A stretch of 30,104 nt of DNA from Micavibrio sp. (GTDB lineage: Bacteria > Pseudomonadota > Alphaproteobacteria > Micavibrionales > Micavibrionaceae), in NCBI GenBank assembly GCA_030824805.1, contig JAPJRC010000026.1:1-30104 (forward strand), given 5' to 3'. This document shows, one piece after another, positions 18,304 to 27,422 of the stretch. The position numbers and the translations under genes were made by a program. Each line of letters starts with the position of its first letter. Positions within the stretch are counted from its first letter, which is position 1. The notes beneath the pieces are model-generated. The model saw only the letters and a program-made list of their open reading frames with translations. It had not been told where the DNA came from and made no database searches.

Positions 18304-19868
18304 GATTATTTGCCTCTCTTCTGGAAAAATTAATTCTTACACCTGCGCGCAATCAAAAAATTGCTTATATGGTTCAATATTTTCGTGAGGCGCCGGATCC
18401 TGATCGGGGATATGCACTCGCCGTACTGACAGGCGATATGAGTTTTCAACATGTAAAATCATCGCTTTTGAAAAACATTGTACTTCAAAAGGTCGATTCT
18501 GCGTTGTTTGCGATGTCATATGATTACGTGGGCGATCTTGCTGAGACAATATCTCTTATCTGGCCTGAACGATTGGAGGGTATGTTACCAACTTTATCGG
18601 GTCTGGTGCAAGAACTTGAAACTATACAGCGCTCCAAACTTCCGGTTCTCATAGCGGAACATCTTTCAAGCGCTTCAACAACCGAACGTTGGGCTATTAT
18701 AAAACTGGCGACGGGAAATCTTCGCGTTGGAGTTTCTGCACGGCTTGCAAAGGTAGCTCTGGCAGAATTTAGTGGAAAGAATTTAGAAGATATAGAGCAG
18801 GTGTGGCATGGATTGGAAAAGCCATATGTGGATTTGTTCGCATGGCTTGAAGGCAAGGCGGATAGGCCGGAAATTCATCGCCACCGCGTATTCCATCCTA
18901 TGATGCTTTCCAATCCGATAGACGAGATAAAAGAGCTTCCCAATCTTAAGCCTGAGGAATACCAGGCGGAATGGAAATGGGACGGCATCCGCGTGCAGCT
19001 TGTTTTGGGGGAAGAGGAAAAGGTTCTTTTTTCGCGCACCGGAGATAATATCGCACATTCATTCCCTGATCTTGTTGAAACAATACAGGGTAGAGGAGTT
19101 CTTGATGGTGAATTGCTAGCGGGAAAAAACTTTGAACCTATGTCCTTCACTTCTTTACAGCAACGTTTGAACAGAAAAACTGTAAATAAGAAAATGCAGC
19201 AGGATTATCCTGTTTTTATTCGTGTATATGACATTCTTTTTGATGGAGATGAGGACGTTCGGGCCCTGCCTCTGGAACAAAGACGGCAAAGGCTCGAACG
19301 CTGGGTAGAGAGCAACAAGAATGAAAAAATCGATATTTCGCCCGTTTTAAATTTTTCTAATTGGGACGATCTGGCACGAATGCGTTTGCAAGGCGCGGAA
19401 GAACACGGCCATGAAGGTATTATGCTGAAGCGCAAAGACAGCGTTTATCAGTCAGGAAGGCCTAAGGGACCTTGGTTTAAATGGAAGCGGGACGCAATGC
19501 TGGTGGATGCCGTCCTGATGTATGCGCAAAGGGGACATGGAAAGCGCTCGTCTTTTTATTCGGATTATACATTTGGAGTATGGAAGGGAAATGAATTGGT
19601 TCCCATTGGAAAGGCCTATTCAGGTTTTACCGACGAGGAATTGAAACGCCTTGATAAATGGGTACGTTCTCACACCATATCGCGCTTTGGTCCCGTTCGC
19701 GAGGTTGAAAAAAATTTGGTACTCGAGATTGCCTTCGACAGTGCGCAGGAATCCCAAAGGCATAAATCTGGCATCGCTCTTCGTTTTCCGCGCGTAAATC
19801 GCATACGCTGGGATAAACCAGCACAAGAAGTTGAGAGCATAGAGCATATCAAAGAAGCAATTTTGTAA
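18300..19868 (+). CDS. ATP-dependent DNA ligase of the damage-response cluster
   Basis: A 522-residue ATP-dependent ligase. An N-terminal helical DNA-binding domain occupies about 1-200. The adenylation core begins with motif I EWKWDGIR (Lys226 receives AMP) and continues with FSRTGDN, a DGELL segment (motif III), EGIMLKRKDSVY (motif IV) and WFKWKRD (motif V). The OB-fold ends with LRFPRVNRIRWDK. It seals nicks in duplex DNA. No primase or phosphoesterase domain is attached, so this is not a LigD/NHEJ fusion, and no Ku gene is seen. Encoded with the exonuclease in an overlapping pair, and back to back with helicase-pdeM. Confidence 0.94.
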   Translation: MRLFASLLEKLILTPARNQKIAYMVQYFREAPDPDRGYALAVLTGDMSFQHVKSSLLKNIVLQKVDSALFAMSYDYVGDLAETISLIWPERLEGMLPTLSGLVQELETIQRSKLPVLIAEHLSSASTTERWAIIKLATGNLRVGVSARLAKVALAEFSGKNLEDIEQVWHGLEKPYVDLFAWLEGKADRPEIHRHRVFHPMMLSNPIDEIKELPNLKPEEYQAEWKWDGIRVQLVLGEEEKVLFSRTGDNIAHSFPDLVETIQGRGVLDGELLAGKNFEPMSFTSLQQRLNRKTVNKKMQQDYPVFIRVYDILFDGDEDVRALPLEQRRQRLERWVESNKNEKIDISPVLNFSNWDDLARMRLQGAEEHGHEGIMLKRKDSVYQSGRPKGPWFKWKRDAMLVDAVLMYAQRGHGKRSSFYSDYTFGVWKGNELVPIGKAYSGFTDEELKRLDKWVRSHTISRFGPVREVEKNLVLEIAFDSAQESQRHKSGIALRFPRVNRIRWDKPAQEVESIEHIKEAIL

Positions 19869-19886
19869 ATTTTGGAACCAGCCTCT

Positions 19887-19931
19887 AACGCCGCTTGTTG
19901 TCTTATATAAAATATTTTTTTATAAGGCGTT
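19887..19931 (+). promoter_or_regulatory. Nested inverted repeats overlapping a ribosome site
   Basis: In the 69 bases between the ligase stop and the next start, CTTATA (19902-19907) pairs with TATAAG (19921-19926). An outer pair AACGC (19887-19891) / GCGTT (19927-19931) encloses it. The AAGG that would serve as ribosome site for the GTG at 19938 spans 19924-19927, inside the 3' arms. The AT-rich inner stem is weak. It may be a translation-limiting hairpin or a poor terminator. Confidence 0.3.
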
Positions 19932-19937
19932 TATACG

Positions 19938-21140
19938 GTGCCAAAAAGTTTGGATTTAAGAACAGGTAAAACTGTCTGGGAAAGCTATAGAAAACCAAGA
20001 ATTCATTCAGAAACCCTTGGTTCAGACATACAGACCGATATTTTGGTAATAGGTGCGGGCATCAGTGGGGCTATGATGGCTGAAGCACTAACCGGGCATG
20101 GCTTTGACGTAGTGGTTGTCGATAAGCGAAAGTCTTTATCGGGATCGACTTTCGCCTCCACCGCTCTCCTGCAGTACGAGATTGATATCCCCTATATAAA
20201 GCTTGCGAACAAAATAGGTAGGACTAAAGCCACAACTGCATGGCGCAGATCGAAGATTGGCCTTGAAAGTCTTGCAGCCAAAATCGCTGAATTGCAAATA
20301 GAATGCGCAATGCAGCGGCGCGATTCTTTATATTTGAGTGGAAATGTTTTGTCCGCTGAACAGCTGAAAATAGAAGGTGAGTTAAGAACCCTGATCGGTC
20401 TTCCTACGCGCTATCTTACACGTAAAGATCTTAAGAACGATTATGGTGTATCAGGGGAATCTGCTCTTCTAAGCTATAACAATATGGTTTGTAATCCCGT
20501 GCAACTTGCAGCAGGGTTTTTAAAAGAATCTATACATAAAGGTGTAAAGGTTTATTCAGGTACAGAAATTATATCTTCTACCGCTGCCGGAAGGTACGTT
20601 TACTGCAAAACGGATAACGGGTCGGTTATCAAGGCACGCTATGTCATTTTTACGACAGGTTATGAGACCAATAACTCTAAAACACGAAAACATAAAATCA
20701 CATCGACATGGGCAATAGCGACTAAGCCTTTAAAGGCTTACAAAAAGCCTTTCCCCATGATTTGGGAGGCTTCCGATCCTTATATCTATATGCGCACTAC
20801 TCAGGACGGGCGCATCCTGTTTGGCGGGGAAGACGAAGAATTTTCGGATGAAGAAAAGCGCGATAAATTAATTGAAAAGAAAAAAGCTGCGCTTGAGAAA
20901 AAGCTCTTAAAATTGATACCCCGCATCAATTTTGAAACGGAATATTGTTGGACCGGTTCATTCGGCGCCAGCACCAACGGTCTTCCGTCAATAGGGCGCA
21001 TACCAGGCAAGAACCGTTGCTATGCCGTCATGGCTTATGGTGGTAATGGCATAACGTTCAGCCGTATCGCGGCTGAACTTATCTCGGCGGATATTTTAGG
21101 AAACAAAGATCCTGATGCCGATCTTTTCTCCTTTAGATAA
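19938..21140 (+). CDS. FAD-dependent oxidoreductase (DAO family)
   Basis: A 400-residue flavoprotein with a Rossmann FAD motif VIGAGISGAMMAEAL (about residues 37-51) and a DKR acidic strand end. A FATSAL-type substitution-prone loop follows (STFASTALLQYEID), and the C-terminal FAD contact block is GSFGASTNGLPSIGRIP...AYGGNGITFS. It belongs to the DadA/GlpD-like amine or amino-acid oxidase group. The opening LDLRTGKTVW recurs in alphaproteobacterial members (recalled, not searched). Related proteins often have a C-terminal Rieske domain; this one ends without it. The substrate is unknown. GTG 19938 is the only sensible start, with AAGG 10 bases upstream. The last eight bases overlap the kup gene end on the other strand. 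Confidence 0.87.
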   Translation: MPKSLDLRTGKTVWESYRKPRIHSETLGSDIQTDILVIGAGISGAMMAEALTGHGFDVVVVDKRKSLSGSTFASTALLQYEIDIPYIKLANKIGRTKATTAWRRSKIGLESLAAKIAELQIECAMQRRDSLYLSGNVLSAEQLKIEGELRTLIGLPTRYLTRKDLKNDYGVSGESALLSYNNMVCNPVQLAAGFLKESIHKGVKVYSGTEIISSTAAGRYVYCKTDNGSVIKARYVIFTTGYETNNSKTRKHKITSTWAIATKPLKAYKKPFPMIWEASDPYIYMRTTQDGRILFGGEDEEFSDEEKRDKLIEKKKAALEKKLLKLIPRINFETEYCWTGSFGASTNGLPSIGRIPGKNRCYAVMAYGGNGITFSRIAAELISADILGNKDPDADLFSFR

Positions 21141-23070
21141 CCTGACGCGTTCCTATCTCTACCACTTGCGATGGCGGAATGCGGAAGTAATCAGTTGCAT
21201 CGACAGCGTTTTTCGTCATGGCTACATATATGTCGTCCTGCCAACCCGGAAGTCCAAAACGTGCATCGGGTATGATTTTTCTATGGCCCAGGAAGAACGA
21301 GGCACTTTCCACATCGATATCATATCCGAGAGAGCGGGCGCGATAGAGTGCTGCAGGGACATTCGGCGTTTCCATGAAACCGAAATTGATTACAATCCGC
21401 ATCAGGAAGTCATTCACCGGTTGAACTGTGACACGATGGTCAAGCGATACACGCGGAATCTGCGCGATGGAAATTGTCAGAATGATGTTTTTGCGATGAA
21501 TAACCTGATTGTGCTTTAGGTTCTGCATCATGGTCTCAGGGGCGTGTTCCGGATCGCTGGTCAGGAAGATGGCGGTTCCATCGACAAAATGCGGAGTGTC
21601 ACGCTCTAACATTTCCGCGAGATCTACCAACGCAATCGCTTGTGCCTTCGACTTGGATATTAGATATTCAGTGCCTTTTACCCACGTGATGATCAGCAAA
21701 ACAAAATAGAGGCCAAAGACGAGTGGAACAATCCCGCCATCAAAAAGCTTCAGCAAGTTTGAAGAGAAAAATGCGAGTTCCATCAAAATGAAAGGCAATA
21801 TGATAAGAGCGGCTATTGTAATTGTCTTTTTTCTTACACGTACAAGGTAGAAGAACGCGATGATTGAAGAAACAACCATCGTTCCTGTGATTGCAATACC
21901 GTACGCGGCTGCCAATGCGCTGGAGCTGCCAAAAACCAGGCAGAGGAACAAAACACTGAACATCAGGAAGCCGTTAACCTTGGGCATATAGATCTGCCCT
22001 TCCTGTTTTTCAGACGTATGTCTGATTTCCATCCGCGGAAGGAAACCCAGTTGGATTGCTTGCCTTGCGATAGAATAGGCACCAGTAATAACCGCTTGCG
22101 ACGCGATGATCGTTGCCAGCGTTGCAAAACCCACCATTGGGATTAGCGCCCATTCAGGGAACATAAGAAAGAATGGGTTTTGGATTGTTGCCGGCAATGC
22201 CATAAGCAGGCCGCCTTGGCCGAGATAATTAAGCGCAAGACAGGGGAATACAAAATAAAGCCATGCCTTCTGAATGGGCTCGCGGCCAAAATGCCCCAAG
22301 TCGGTGTATAGGGCTTCGGCCCCTGTTACAGCAAGAAAAACAGAGCCTAACACAACAAAGCTTAAAAAGCCGTGACTGGTGAGAAACTCATAGGCGTAAT
22401 AGGGGTTAAAAGACGCAAGCACCATCGGGTGCTTGATAATCCAGTAAAGACCAATACCGCCTAGAGTTATGAACCATACAAGCATCACAGGGCCGAAAAA
22501 TTTGGACACTGTCTCGGTTCCGCCTTTTTGCACGCTGAACAGACACACGATAATCGCCATTGCAATGCCAACTACGTAGGGAGCAAATGCTGGCGTTATA
22601 AGCTTAGTGCCTTCGATGGCGGACATGACGGAGATCGCGGGTGTAATGGCTGCTTCACCGTAGAAAAGCGATGCCCCAATAATGCCTGCAAAAAACACCA
22701 AGCCTATTTTATTGCTTTTTCCTGCAGCACGTTGTGTCAGAGCCATAAGAGAAAGGATCCCGCCTTCACCGCGGTTATCCGCACGCAGCAGGAATAGAAC
22801 GTATTTGATGGTTACGGTGATCGTGAGGGACCATAGAATGAGTGACAGAATACCCAGGATCTCGTTGTTGGTAACACCATCATTTGCGATGTGGTTTGCC
22901 GCCTCTCGGAACGCGTAAAGCGGGCTTGTGCCGATGTCTCCGTAAACAACACCTATACATCCCAATAGTAATGCTTTGAAATGTCCGTGTGTGTGGGCGT
23001 GATGTCCGGAATCTTGTTCGTTGTCTTCAAGTGGATTGTCAGATGCAGGGCCGGCGGCTTGAGTGCTCAT
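21133..23070 (-). CDS. kup: Kup-type potassium uptake permease
   Basis: A 645-residue K+/H+ symporter of the inner membrane. The family signature GVVYGDIGTSPLYAFREA is at about 40-57. About twelve membrane helices extend to near residue 470, followed by the usual cytoplasmic C-terminal domain. Length matches Kup/TrkD (about 620-650). The N-terminus carries a short acidic then His-rich tail (residues about 14-30, with HHAHTHGH) that I do not recognise as conserved. It is the last gene of a minus-strand run but has its own 83-base leader containing a perfect -10 hexamer, so it may be separately expressed. Confidence 0.95.
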   Translation of the reverse strand: MSTQAAGPASDNPLEDNEQDSGHHAHTHGHFKALLLGCIGVVYGDIGTSPLYAFREAANHIANDGVTNNEILGILSLILWSLTITVTIKYVLFLLRADNRGEGGILSLMALTQRAAGKSNKIGLVFFAGIIGASLFYGEAAITPAISVMSAIEGTKLITPAFAPYVVGIAMAIIVCLFSVQKGGTETVSKFFGPVMLVWFITLGGIGLYWIIKHPMVLASFNPYYAYEFLTSHGFLSFVVLGSVFLAVTGAEALYTDLGHFGREPIQKAWLYFVFPCLALNYLGQGGLLMALPATIQNPFFLMFPEWALIPMVGFATLATIIASQAVITGAYSIARQAIQLGFLPRMEIRHTSEKQEGQIYMPKVNGFLMFSVLFLCLVFGSSSALAAAYGIAITGTMVVSSIIAFFYLVRVRKKTITIAALIILPFILMELAFFSSNLLKLFDGGIVPLVFGLYFVLLIITWVKGTEYLISKSKAQAIALVDLAEMLERDTPHFVDGTAIFLTSDPEHAPETMMQNLKHNQVIHRKNIILTISIAQIPRVSLDHRVTVQPVNDFLMRIVINFGFMETPNVPAALYRARSLGYDIDVESASFFLGHRKIIPDARFGLPGWQDDIYVAMTKNAVDATDYFRIPPSQVVEIGTRQVI

Positions 23071-23091
23071 GATTTCTCTGATGTTTTTATT

Positions 23092-23097
23092 ATTATA
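23092..23097 (-). promoter_or_regulatory. Possible -10 box for kup
   Basis: Read on the minus strand this is TATAAT, 21 bases before the kup ATG. The -35 region about 17-18 bases further up reads TTCTGC or TCTGCT, a weak match. The GC-rich spacer contains GGCGC-ATTA-GGCGC repeats. Its place in the leader of kup supports a promoter, but the -35 match is poor. Confidence 0.35.
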
Positions 23098-23153
23098 AGC
23101 GCCTAATGCGCCGCAGCAGAATACGGGGAGCCAAGCAGACTGTCCAGAAAAGC

Positions 23154-23954
23154 TTAATTATAGAATATGAAAAATGCGAATATGCCTAAGCCTATGCGAT
23201 ACCACGCAAAAGGCGTAAAGCCGTGCCGGGAAATAAACCCTACAACCGCCTTAACGACCAGCAAAGCGGTTACAAAGGCACCGACCAAGCCGGTTAACAT
23301 CAGGCCGATATTATCTACGGAAGAGATCAGTGCATCCCAGTTTTTTATGACGTCATATATAACCGCGCAGAACATGACGGGCATGGCAAGGAAGAAAGAA
23401 AATTCTGCCGCTGCTGCGCGGGACAGACCCATGGCCAAGGATCCCATAATTGTAGCTCCCGAACGCGACACGCCCGGAATAAGGGCGACCGACTGACACA
23501 GACCTATTATAGCCGCTTGTTTCGGCGTGATGTCATCGACATTCTCCACTGTAGGTTTGCTGAATTTCTTATCAAATAGAAGTATAATAATACCACCAAG
23601 GATAAGGGTTACAGCAATGATCAAGGGGTTATAGAGAACGGTTTTAATAAAACTGTGAAAGATTGCTCCCAGTACAAGGGCAGGTATGGTCCCGATTATG
23701 ATATTGAGGGCAAAACGGCGCGCCGTTGGATCTTTGGGCAAACCTGTAATGGTTTTGAAGATCTTCGCGCGATACAAAACCATAACGGCAAGAATGGCAC
23801 CGATTTGGATGAAGACTTCGAAAACACGGCCTGGGGGGGCCGGAAATTTCAATCCTTCGATTAACAGAATAAGGTGCCCTGTCGACGAAACAGGGATAAA
23901 TTCTGTCAGGCCTTCAACAAAGCCCAGAAAAAGCGCTATTAGATAATCGGTCAT
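23154..23954 (-). CDS. uppP: Undecaprenyl-diphosphatase UppP (BacA)
   Basis: A 266-residue multi-pass membrane enzyme that dephosphorylates undecaprenyl pyrophosphate, recycling the lipid carrier for peptidoglycan and surface polysaccharide; overproduction classically gives bacitracin resistance. Both family motifs are present: EGLTEFIPVSSTGHLIL (about 14-30) and GVSRSGAT (161-168, with Arg164). Length is normal. The start overlaps the amino acid permease stop by four bases (ATGA on minus), so it is read from the permease transcript. Confidence 0.96.
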   Translation of the reverse strand: MTDYLIALFLGFVEGLTEFIPVSSTGHLILLIEGLKFPAPPGRVFEVFIQIGAILAVMVLYRAKIFKTITGLPKDPTARRFALNIIIGTIPALVLGAIFHSFIKTVLYNPLIIAVTLILGGIIILLFDKKFSKPTVENVDDITPKQAAIIGLCQSVALIPGVSRSGATIMGSLAMGLSRAAAAEFSFFLAMPVMFCAVIYDVIKNWDALISSVDNIGLMLTGLVGAFVTALLVVKAVVGFISRHGFTPFAWYRIGLGIFAFFIFYN

Positions 23955-25357
23955 GAGTTGAGTTTGCTATGCCGGATTCCATATGCAAAGTAAATAACCA
24001 ATCCGGCGGCGAGCCATGTAACGAAACGAAGATGCGTTTCCCAAGGCAAGAACGCAATCAATGCACCACATGATAAGACACCCAGAAGCGGTAAAACTAT
24101 GCCGAAAGGCATTTTGAATGGGCGTGGCATTTCAGGGTGAAGCCTCCGCATAAAGATGACACCGGCGCATACCAAAACGAATGCGGCAAGCGTTCCAATG
24201 TTTACCAGCTCTGCGAGCGCCCCAAAAGGTATGAAGCCTGCCATGGCAGCCATGGCCAAACCGCAAATAACCGTTGTACGCACAGGTGTGTGGGTTTTAT
24301 CAGAAACTTTGGCAAAGAAAGGGGAGATCAGGCCATCACGCGCAATACCCAGAATAACACGCGTCAAAGCATAATAAAGGACCAGCATAACCGTTGTAAG
24401 GCCGGTGATTACACCTGTTGCCACCAAAGCAGAGGCCCAGTTGAGACCCAGCAGCTCTAAACCATGCGCTACCGGAGATGGGACGTTCAACTCAGTGTAA
24501 GGCACGATGCCTGTGAGGAGGCCCGCGACTATAATGTAGATTGCTGTACAGAAAACAAGGCTGCCCAGGATACCCACTGGCACATCCTTTTGCGGATTTT
24601 TGGCTTCTTCGACGGCTGTAGAAACCGCATCAAAACCGACATAGGCAAAGAATACGAGGGAGGCACCCGCTAGTATACCGATAGGCTTGCCATCCGCGTT
24701 ATGATCAAACCATCCAAAAGGCATAAAAGGTGTCCAGTTTTCGGGCTGAACGTGGAACAGCGCCACGCCGACAAACACACAGATTGTCAGCACTTTCACA
24801 AACACCATAGCTGCGTTCAGTTTTGCGCTTTCTTTCACGCCGGCAATCAGCAGGAACATGAGGATCAAAATGATTGCGGCCGCTGGCAGATTTACAATGC
24901 CTGGATTTTCAACAAAAGGACCACGCAGCAGATAATCCGGTAGGGGCGCACCGATAGCAGTCAGAGCGTTATTGAAGTAACCACTCCAACCCACAGCAAC
25001 GGCTGCGACAGAAACCCCGTATTCAAGGATAAGATCCCATCCAATGATCCATGCCATAAGTTCGCCAAAGGCGGCATAGGAATACCCGTAGGCAGAACCG
25101 CATCCTCCCACGCTCGAAGCGAGTTCTGAATATGCAAGGGCTGCAAATGTGCAAGCGGCTCCGGCAACAACGAAAGATAGAACAACAGCAGGTCCTGCCT
25201 GTGTGGCTGCGGCTGTGCCGGTTAAAACGAAAATGCCTGTGCCGATGATGGCGCCGATCCCCAACAGGGTTAGGTCGAATGCCGATAACACCTTCTTAAG
25301 GCCGGTATCTTCATGAAGGTCTGCGTTATGGACTTTACGGCGGAATAGTTTCGACAT
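23951..25357 (-). CDS. APC-family amino acid permease
   Basis: A 468-residue permease with about twelve membrane helices. The N-terminal GIGAIIGTGIFVLTG segment (about 34-48) is the substrate-binding first helix of the APC superfamily. FFAYVGFDAVSTAVEEAKNPQKDVP (about 226-250) is typical of the cationic amino acid transporter (CAT/YfnA-like) branch. It probably moves an amino acid by proton symport or exchange; the exact substrate cannot be read from sequence. It lies 54 bases after motB and overlaps uppP by four bases. Confidence 0.92.
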   Translation of the reverse strand: MSKLFRRKVHNADLHEDTGLKKVLSAFDLTLLGIGAIIGTGIFVLTGTAAATQAGPAVVLSFVVAGAACTFAALAYSELASSVGGCGSAYGYSYAAFGELMAWIIGWDLILEYGVSVAAVAVGWSGYFNNALTAIGAPLPDYLLRGPFVENPGIVNLPAAAIILILMFLLIAGVKESAKLNAAMVFVKVLTICVFVGVALFHVQPENWTPFMPFGWFDHNADGKPIGILAGASLVFFAYVGFDAVSTAVEEAKNPQKDVPVGILGSLVFCTAIYIIVAGLLTGIVPYTELNVPSPVAHGLELLGLNWASALVATGVITGLTTVMLVLYYALTRVILGIARDGLISPFFAKVSDKTHTPVRTTVICGLAMAAMAGFIPFGALAELVNIGTLAAFVLVCAGVIFMRRLHPEMPRPFKMPFGIVLPLLGVLSCGALIAFLPWETHLRFVTWLAAGLVIYFAYGIRHSKLNS

Positions 25358-25411
25358 ATCGGGCTCCCTGATGATATGTCATCCTGTCATGGCAGGAATG
25401 CAGGAGCAACC

Positions 25412-26146
25412 TTATTGTTTCTGCTTCTCAATCTTCTCCAGACGGATCACGACCCGGCGGTTCTGGGCTTGGTTTTGTGGTATTGCCTCACCGTTTTCGT
25501 CGCGGTTTGGCACTTTAGGATTGGAATCGGCAAAGCCAACGGCGCGCAAGCGATCAGCCGGTACACCCAGATCAATCAGCGACCTCACAACAGAAGCTGC
25601 GCGGGCGCTGGAAAGTTCCCAGTTGGACGGGAATTGCGGAGTTTTGATAGGGCTATCGTCGGTATAGCCTTCGACGGAAATTGTGTAGTCCTTGTATTCG
25701 TCCGACATCAGGGTTGGCTGCAATTCCGCAAGAACTTTGACACCGTCCTGACTGAGGGCCGCTGCACCTATATCGAAAAAGGGCGCGCTGTTCATTTCAA
25801 TGGTTGTAATCCGGTCGCCTTTTTGAACCTCGACATCTTTGTTCTCGGGAAAACGGTCTACAATAGAGGGGAGGGCTTCATACAGATCGTCGCTGGATAC
25901 GGGCGTGTCCTTGTCCGCTTCTGGAAGATTATATTCGCCTTTCATCTTAAGCGTATCTCCGCCGGAAAATTTCTCGACGACCTTTTCCTTGGCTTCTTCA
26001 AATTTGCGCTGATCCGGTACGGTAATGGCAAGGAAGACGGCGAAAAAGCAAAGCAGAAGCGTGATCATGTCGGCATAGGTCATTAGCCAGTCATCGACAT
26101 GGGCCTCTTCGCTGCTTTCTTTGCGATTTTTCCAGTACGCGCTCAT
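25412..26146 (-). CDS. motB: MotB-like flagellar stator protein with OmpA domain
   Basis: A 244-residue stator B subunit. A short cytoplasmic N-terminus leads into one membrane helix TYADMITLLLCFFAVFLA, where Asp26 is the ion-binding aspartate. A periplasmic linker of about 80 residues and an OmpA/MotB peptidoglycan-binding domain follow (VEGYTDDSPI, NWELSSARA, NRRVVIRL). It anchors the ion-driven stator to the cell wall. Shorter than E. coli MotB (308) but normal for Pom-type or alphaproteobacterial proteins. The ATG directly abuts the motA stop with no gap. No other flagellar gene is in the window. Confidence 0.93.
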   Translation of the reverse strand: MSAYWKNRKESSEEAHVDDWLMTYADMITLLLCFFAVFLAITVPDQRKFEEAKEKVVEKFSGGDTLKMKGEYNLPEADKDTPVSSDDLYEALPSIVDRFPENKDVEVQKGDRITTIEMNSAPFFDIGAAALSQDGVKVLAELQPTLMSDEYKDYTISVEGYTDDSPIKTPQFPSNWELSSARAASVVRSLIDLGVPADRLRAVGFADSNPKVPNRDENGEAIPQNQAQNRRVVIRLEKIEKQKQ

Positions 26147-26965
26147 TTACAGCTTCACCTGCGTGTATCCGCGGTTCATGTCCAGATCGTAGTGAGAGTC
26201 AAAATTCAGGAAGCTGTTCAGGTGGTCCTGAATATAGCGCGGTGACCGGTTGGCCACGAGCAGTACCAGTCCTTCTGTGATGAGCTGGTTTCTGAAACGT
26301 ATGGCTTCCTGCTTTTGCTGAAGCTTTGCCGAGGCTGGCATGTAAACCATACGGGCTGTTACAACACCGTAAAGCGTTGCAAGCAAGGAAATAGCAAGGC
26401 CTTCACCAATGCCGGACATATCACCCTGAAGATCGCCCAACATGATAACCATCCCGACCAAGGTTCCAACCATTCCGAAAGCCGGAGCGTGAGACGCCAT
26501 CGCCATAAGGATACGGGAAGGGATCATAGAGCGTTCATAAGCCGCGTCCGCCGCTGTCTCCATCATCTTGCGCACATCGTCTGGTGGGTAATTGCTGACC
26601 ACCATGTTGATACCATAGCGCACGAAGGGATCGGTAATGCCGGTGCGTCCGGTTTCGTTCTCCAGTCCCAACAGGCCTTTGTCTTTAACGATACGCGCCC
26701 AGCCAATAATCTCGACCAGATCTTTCTGCAGGTTATGGTGGGTTGTTTCTGCCGCACGGAACATGAGACCGATAGACCGCAGTGCCTCTATGACGTAACT
26801 GGCCTCAAAGCTCATAAAAGCCACCGCAAGTGAGCCTCCGACAACGATCATCAACCCTTCGAGGCTTAAAAACCCCAGTAGATTGCTGGTGCCGATCAAT
26901 ATCGCTGTCAGGATCAGAAAAAAGCCGACGGCCGCGCCTGCGATGGAAGCTTTTGAAAACTGCAT
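26147..26965 (-). CDS. motA: MotA/PomA flagellar stator protein
   Basis: A 272-residue four-helix stator A subunit. Helices lie at about 8-28, 33-52, 157-177 and 190-212. The third helix has the conserved SHAPAFGMVGTLVGMV block with Pro161, and a second conserved proline is in YMPAS (Pro210). The cytoplasmic loop between helices 2 and 3 is charged, as needed to contact FliG. It resembles PomA-type proteins more than E. coli MotA in length and opening. An AAGGGA ribosome site precedes the ATG. First gene of the minus-strand run. Confidence 0.94.
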   Translation of the reverse strand: MQFSKASIAGAAVGFFLILTAILIGTSNLLGFLSLEGLMIVVGGSLAVAFMSFEASYVIEALRSIGLMFRAAETTHHNLQKDLVEIIGWARIVKDKGLLGLENETGRTGITDPFVRYGINMVVSNYPPDDVRKMMETAADAAYERSMIPSRILMAMASHAPAFGMVGTLVGMVIMLGDLQGDMSGIGEGLAISLLATLYGVVTARMVYMPASAKLQQKQEAIRFRNQLITEGLVLLVANRSPRYIQDHLNSFLNFDSHYDLDMNRGYTQVKL

Positions 26966-27074
26966 GGGTCCCTTACGTGTGGTCGGATGAAAATCTCGTA
27001 GGCCAGAGATGCAAGGAGCATACCATTCGGTTAACTTCTGATAAACCTTGAAACTTTTATTTTCCAGAACTTAT

Positions 27075-27099
27075 AGGAACCTTTCGCTGTTCCTTCGGT
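27075..27099 (+). promoter_or_regulatory. Possible EcfG-type general-stress promoter
   Basis: GGAAC (27075-27079) is followed after 16 bases by GGTT (27096-27099). The alphaproteobacterial general-stress sigma factor EcfG uses a GGAAC -35 and a cGTT-type -10 with 16-17 bases between, so this fits with one mismatch. The start of the small gene is 34 bases downstream. The same GGAAC is also one arm of an inverted repeat AGGAAC/GTTCCT (27074-27079 and 27088-27093). Evidence is by eye from one site. Confidence 0.35.
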
Positions 27100-27133
27100 T
27101 GGCTTAAGAGAAATTCATGACAAGGAGGACATT

Positions 27134-27391
27134 ATGGCTACAAACAGTACTTCCGGTAATAACAGTGACAAGATCCGCGAAAGCCAAAAAATTCAAACAC
27201 GATATGGTATCGCGCAAGGCGCGAAAGTGGACAGCGACGCGGAGGTTACCGAGCGTCAGGAATACGATGCCAACGGGCTGCCCCAAACGGAAAAATACGC
27301 TGTTGATAAAGATGGTAAGAATACCAAGCGCGCCCGCGACGCAGATGTGAAATCGGACGAGCGTGATATTCACAAGAACTACGGTTTTTAA
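27134..27391 (+). CDS. Small, highly hydrophilic protein of unknown function
   Basis: An 85-residue protein I do not recognise. It is almost entirely polar and charged: no hydrophobic segment, no cysteine, no signal peptide, and rich in Asp, Glu, Lys, Asn and Arg. It is probably disordered in the cytoplasm. A very strong AAGGAGGA ribosome site (about 27120-27127) precedes the ATG, and a hairpin terminator follows, so it appears to be a well-translated single-gene unit. The possible EcfG-type promoter upstream and hydrophilin-like make-up suggest a stress-related role (inference). Antisense and alternate-frame ORFs here lack such signals. Confidence 0.8.
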   Translation: MATNSTSGNNSDKIRESQKIQTRYGIAQGAKVDSDAEVTERQEYDANGLPQTEKYAVDKDGKNTKRARDADVKSDERDIHKNYGF

Positions 27392-27422
27392 CCAAATCTT
27401 GGTTTAAGATCCTATTGAAGAG

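Noticed and set aside
25383..25396. CCTG/CAGG hairpin between motB and the permease as a terminator.
   Set aside because: The stem is only four pairs and no T-run follows on the minus strand.
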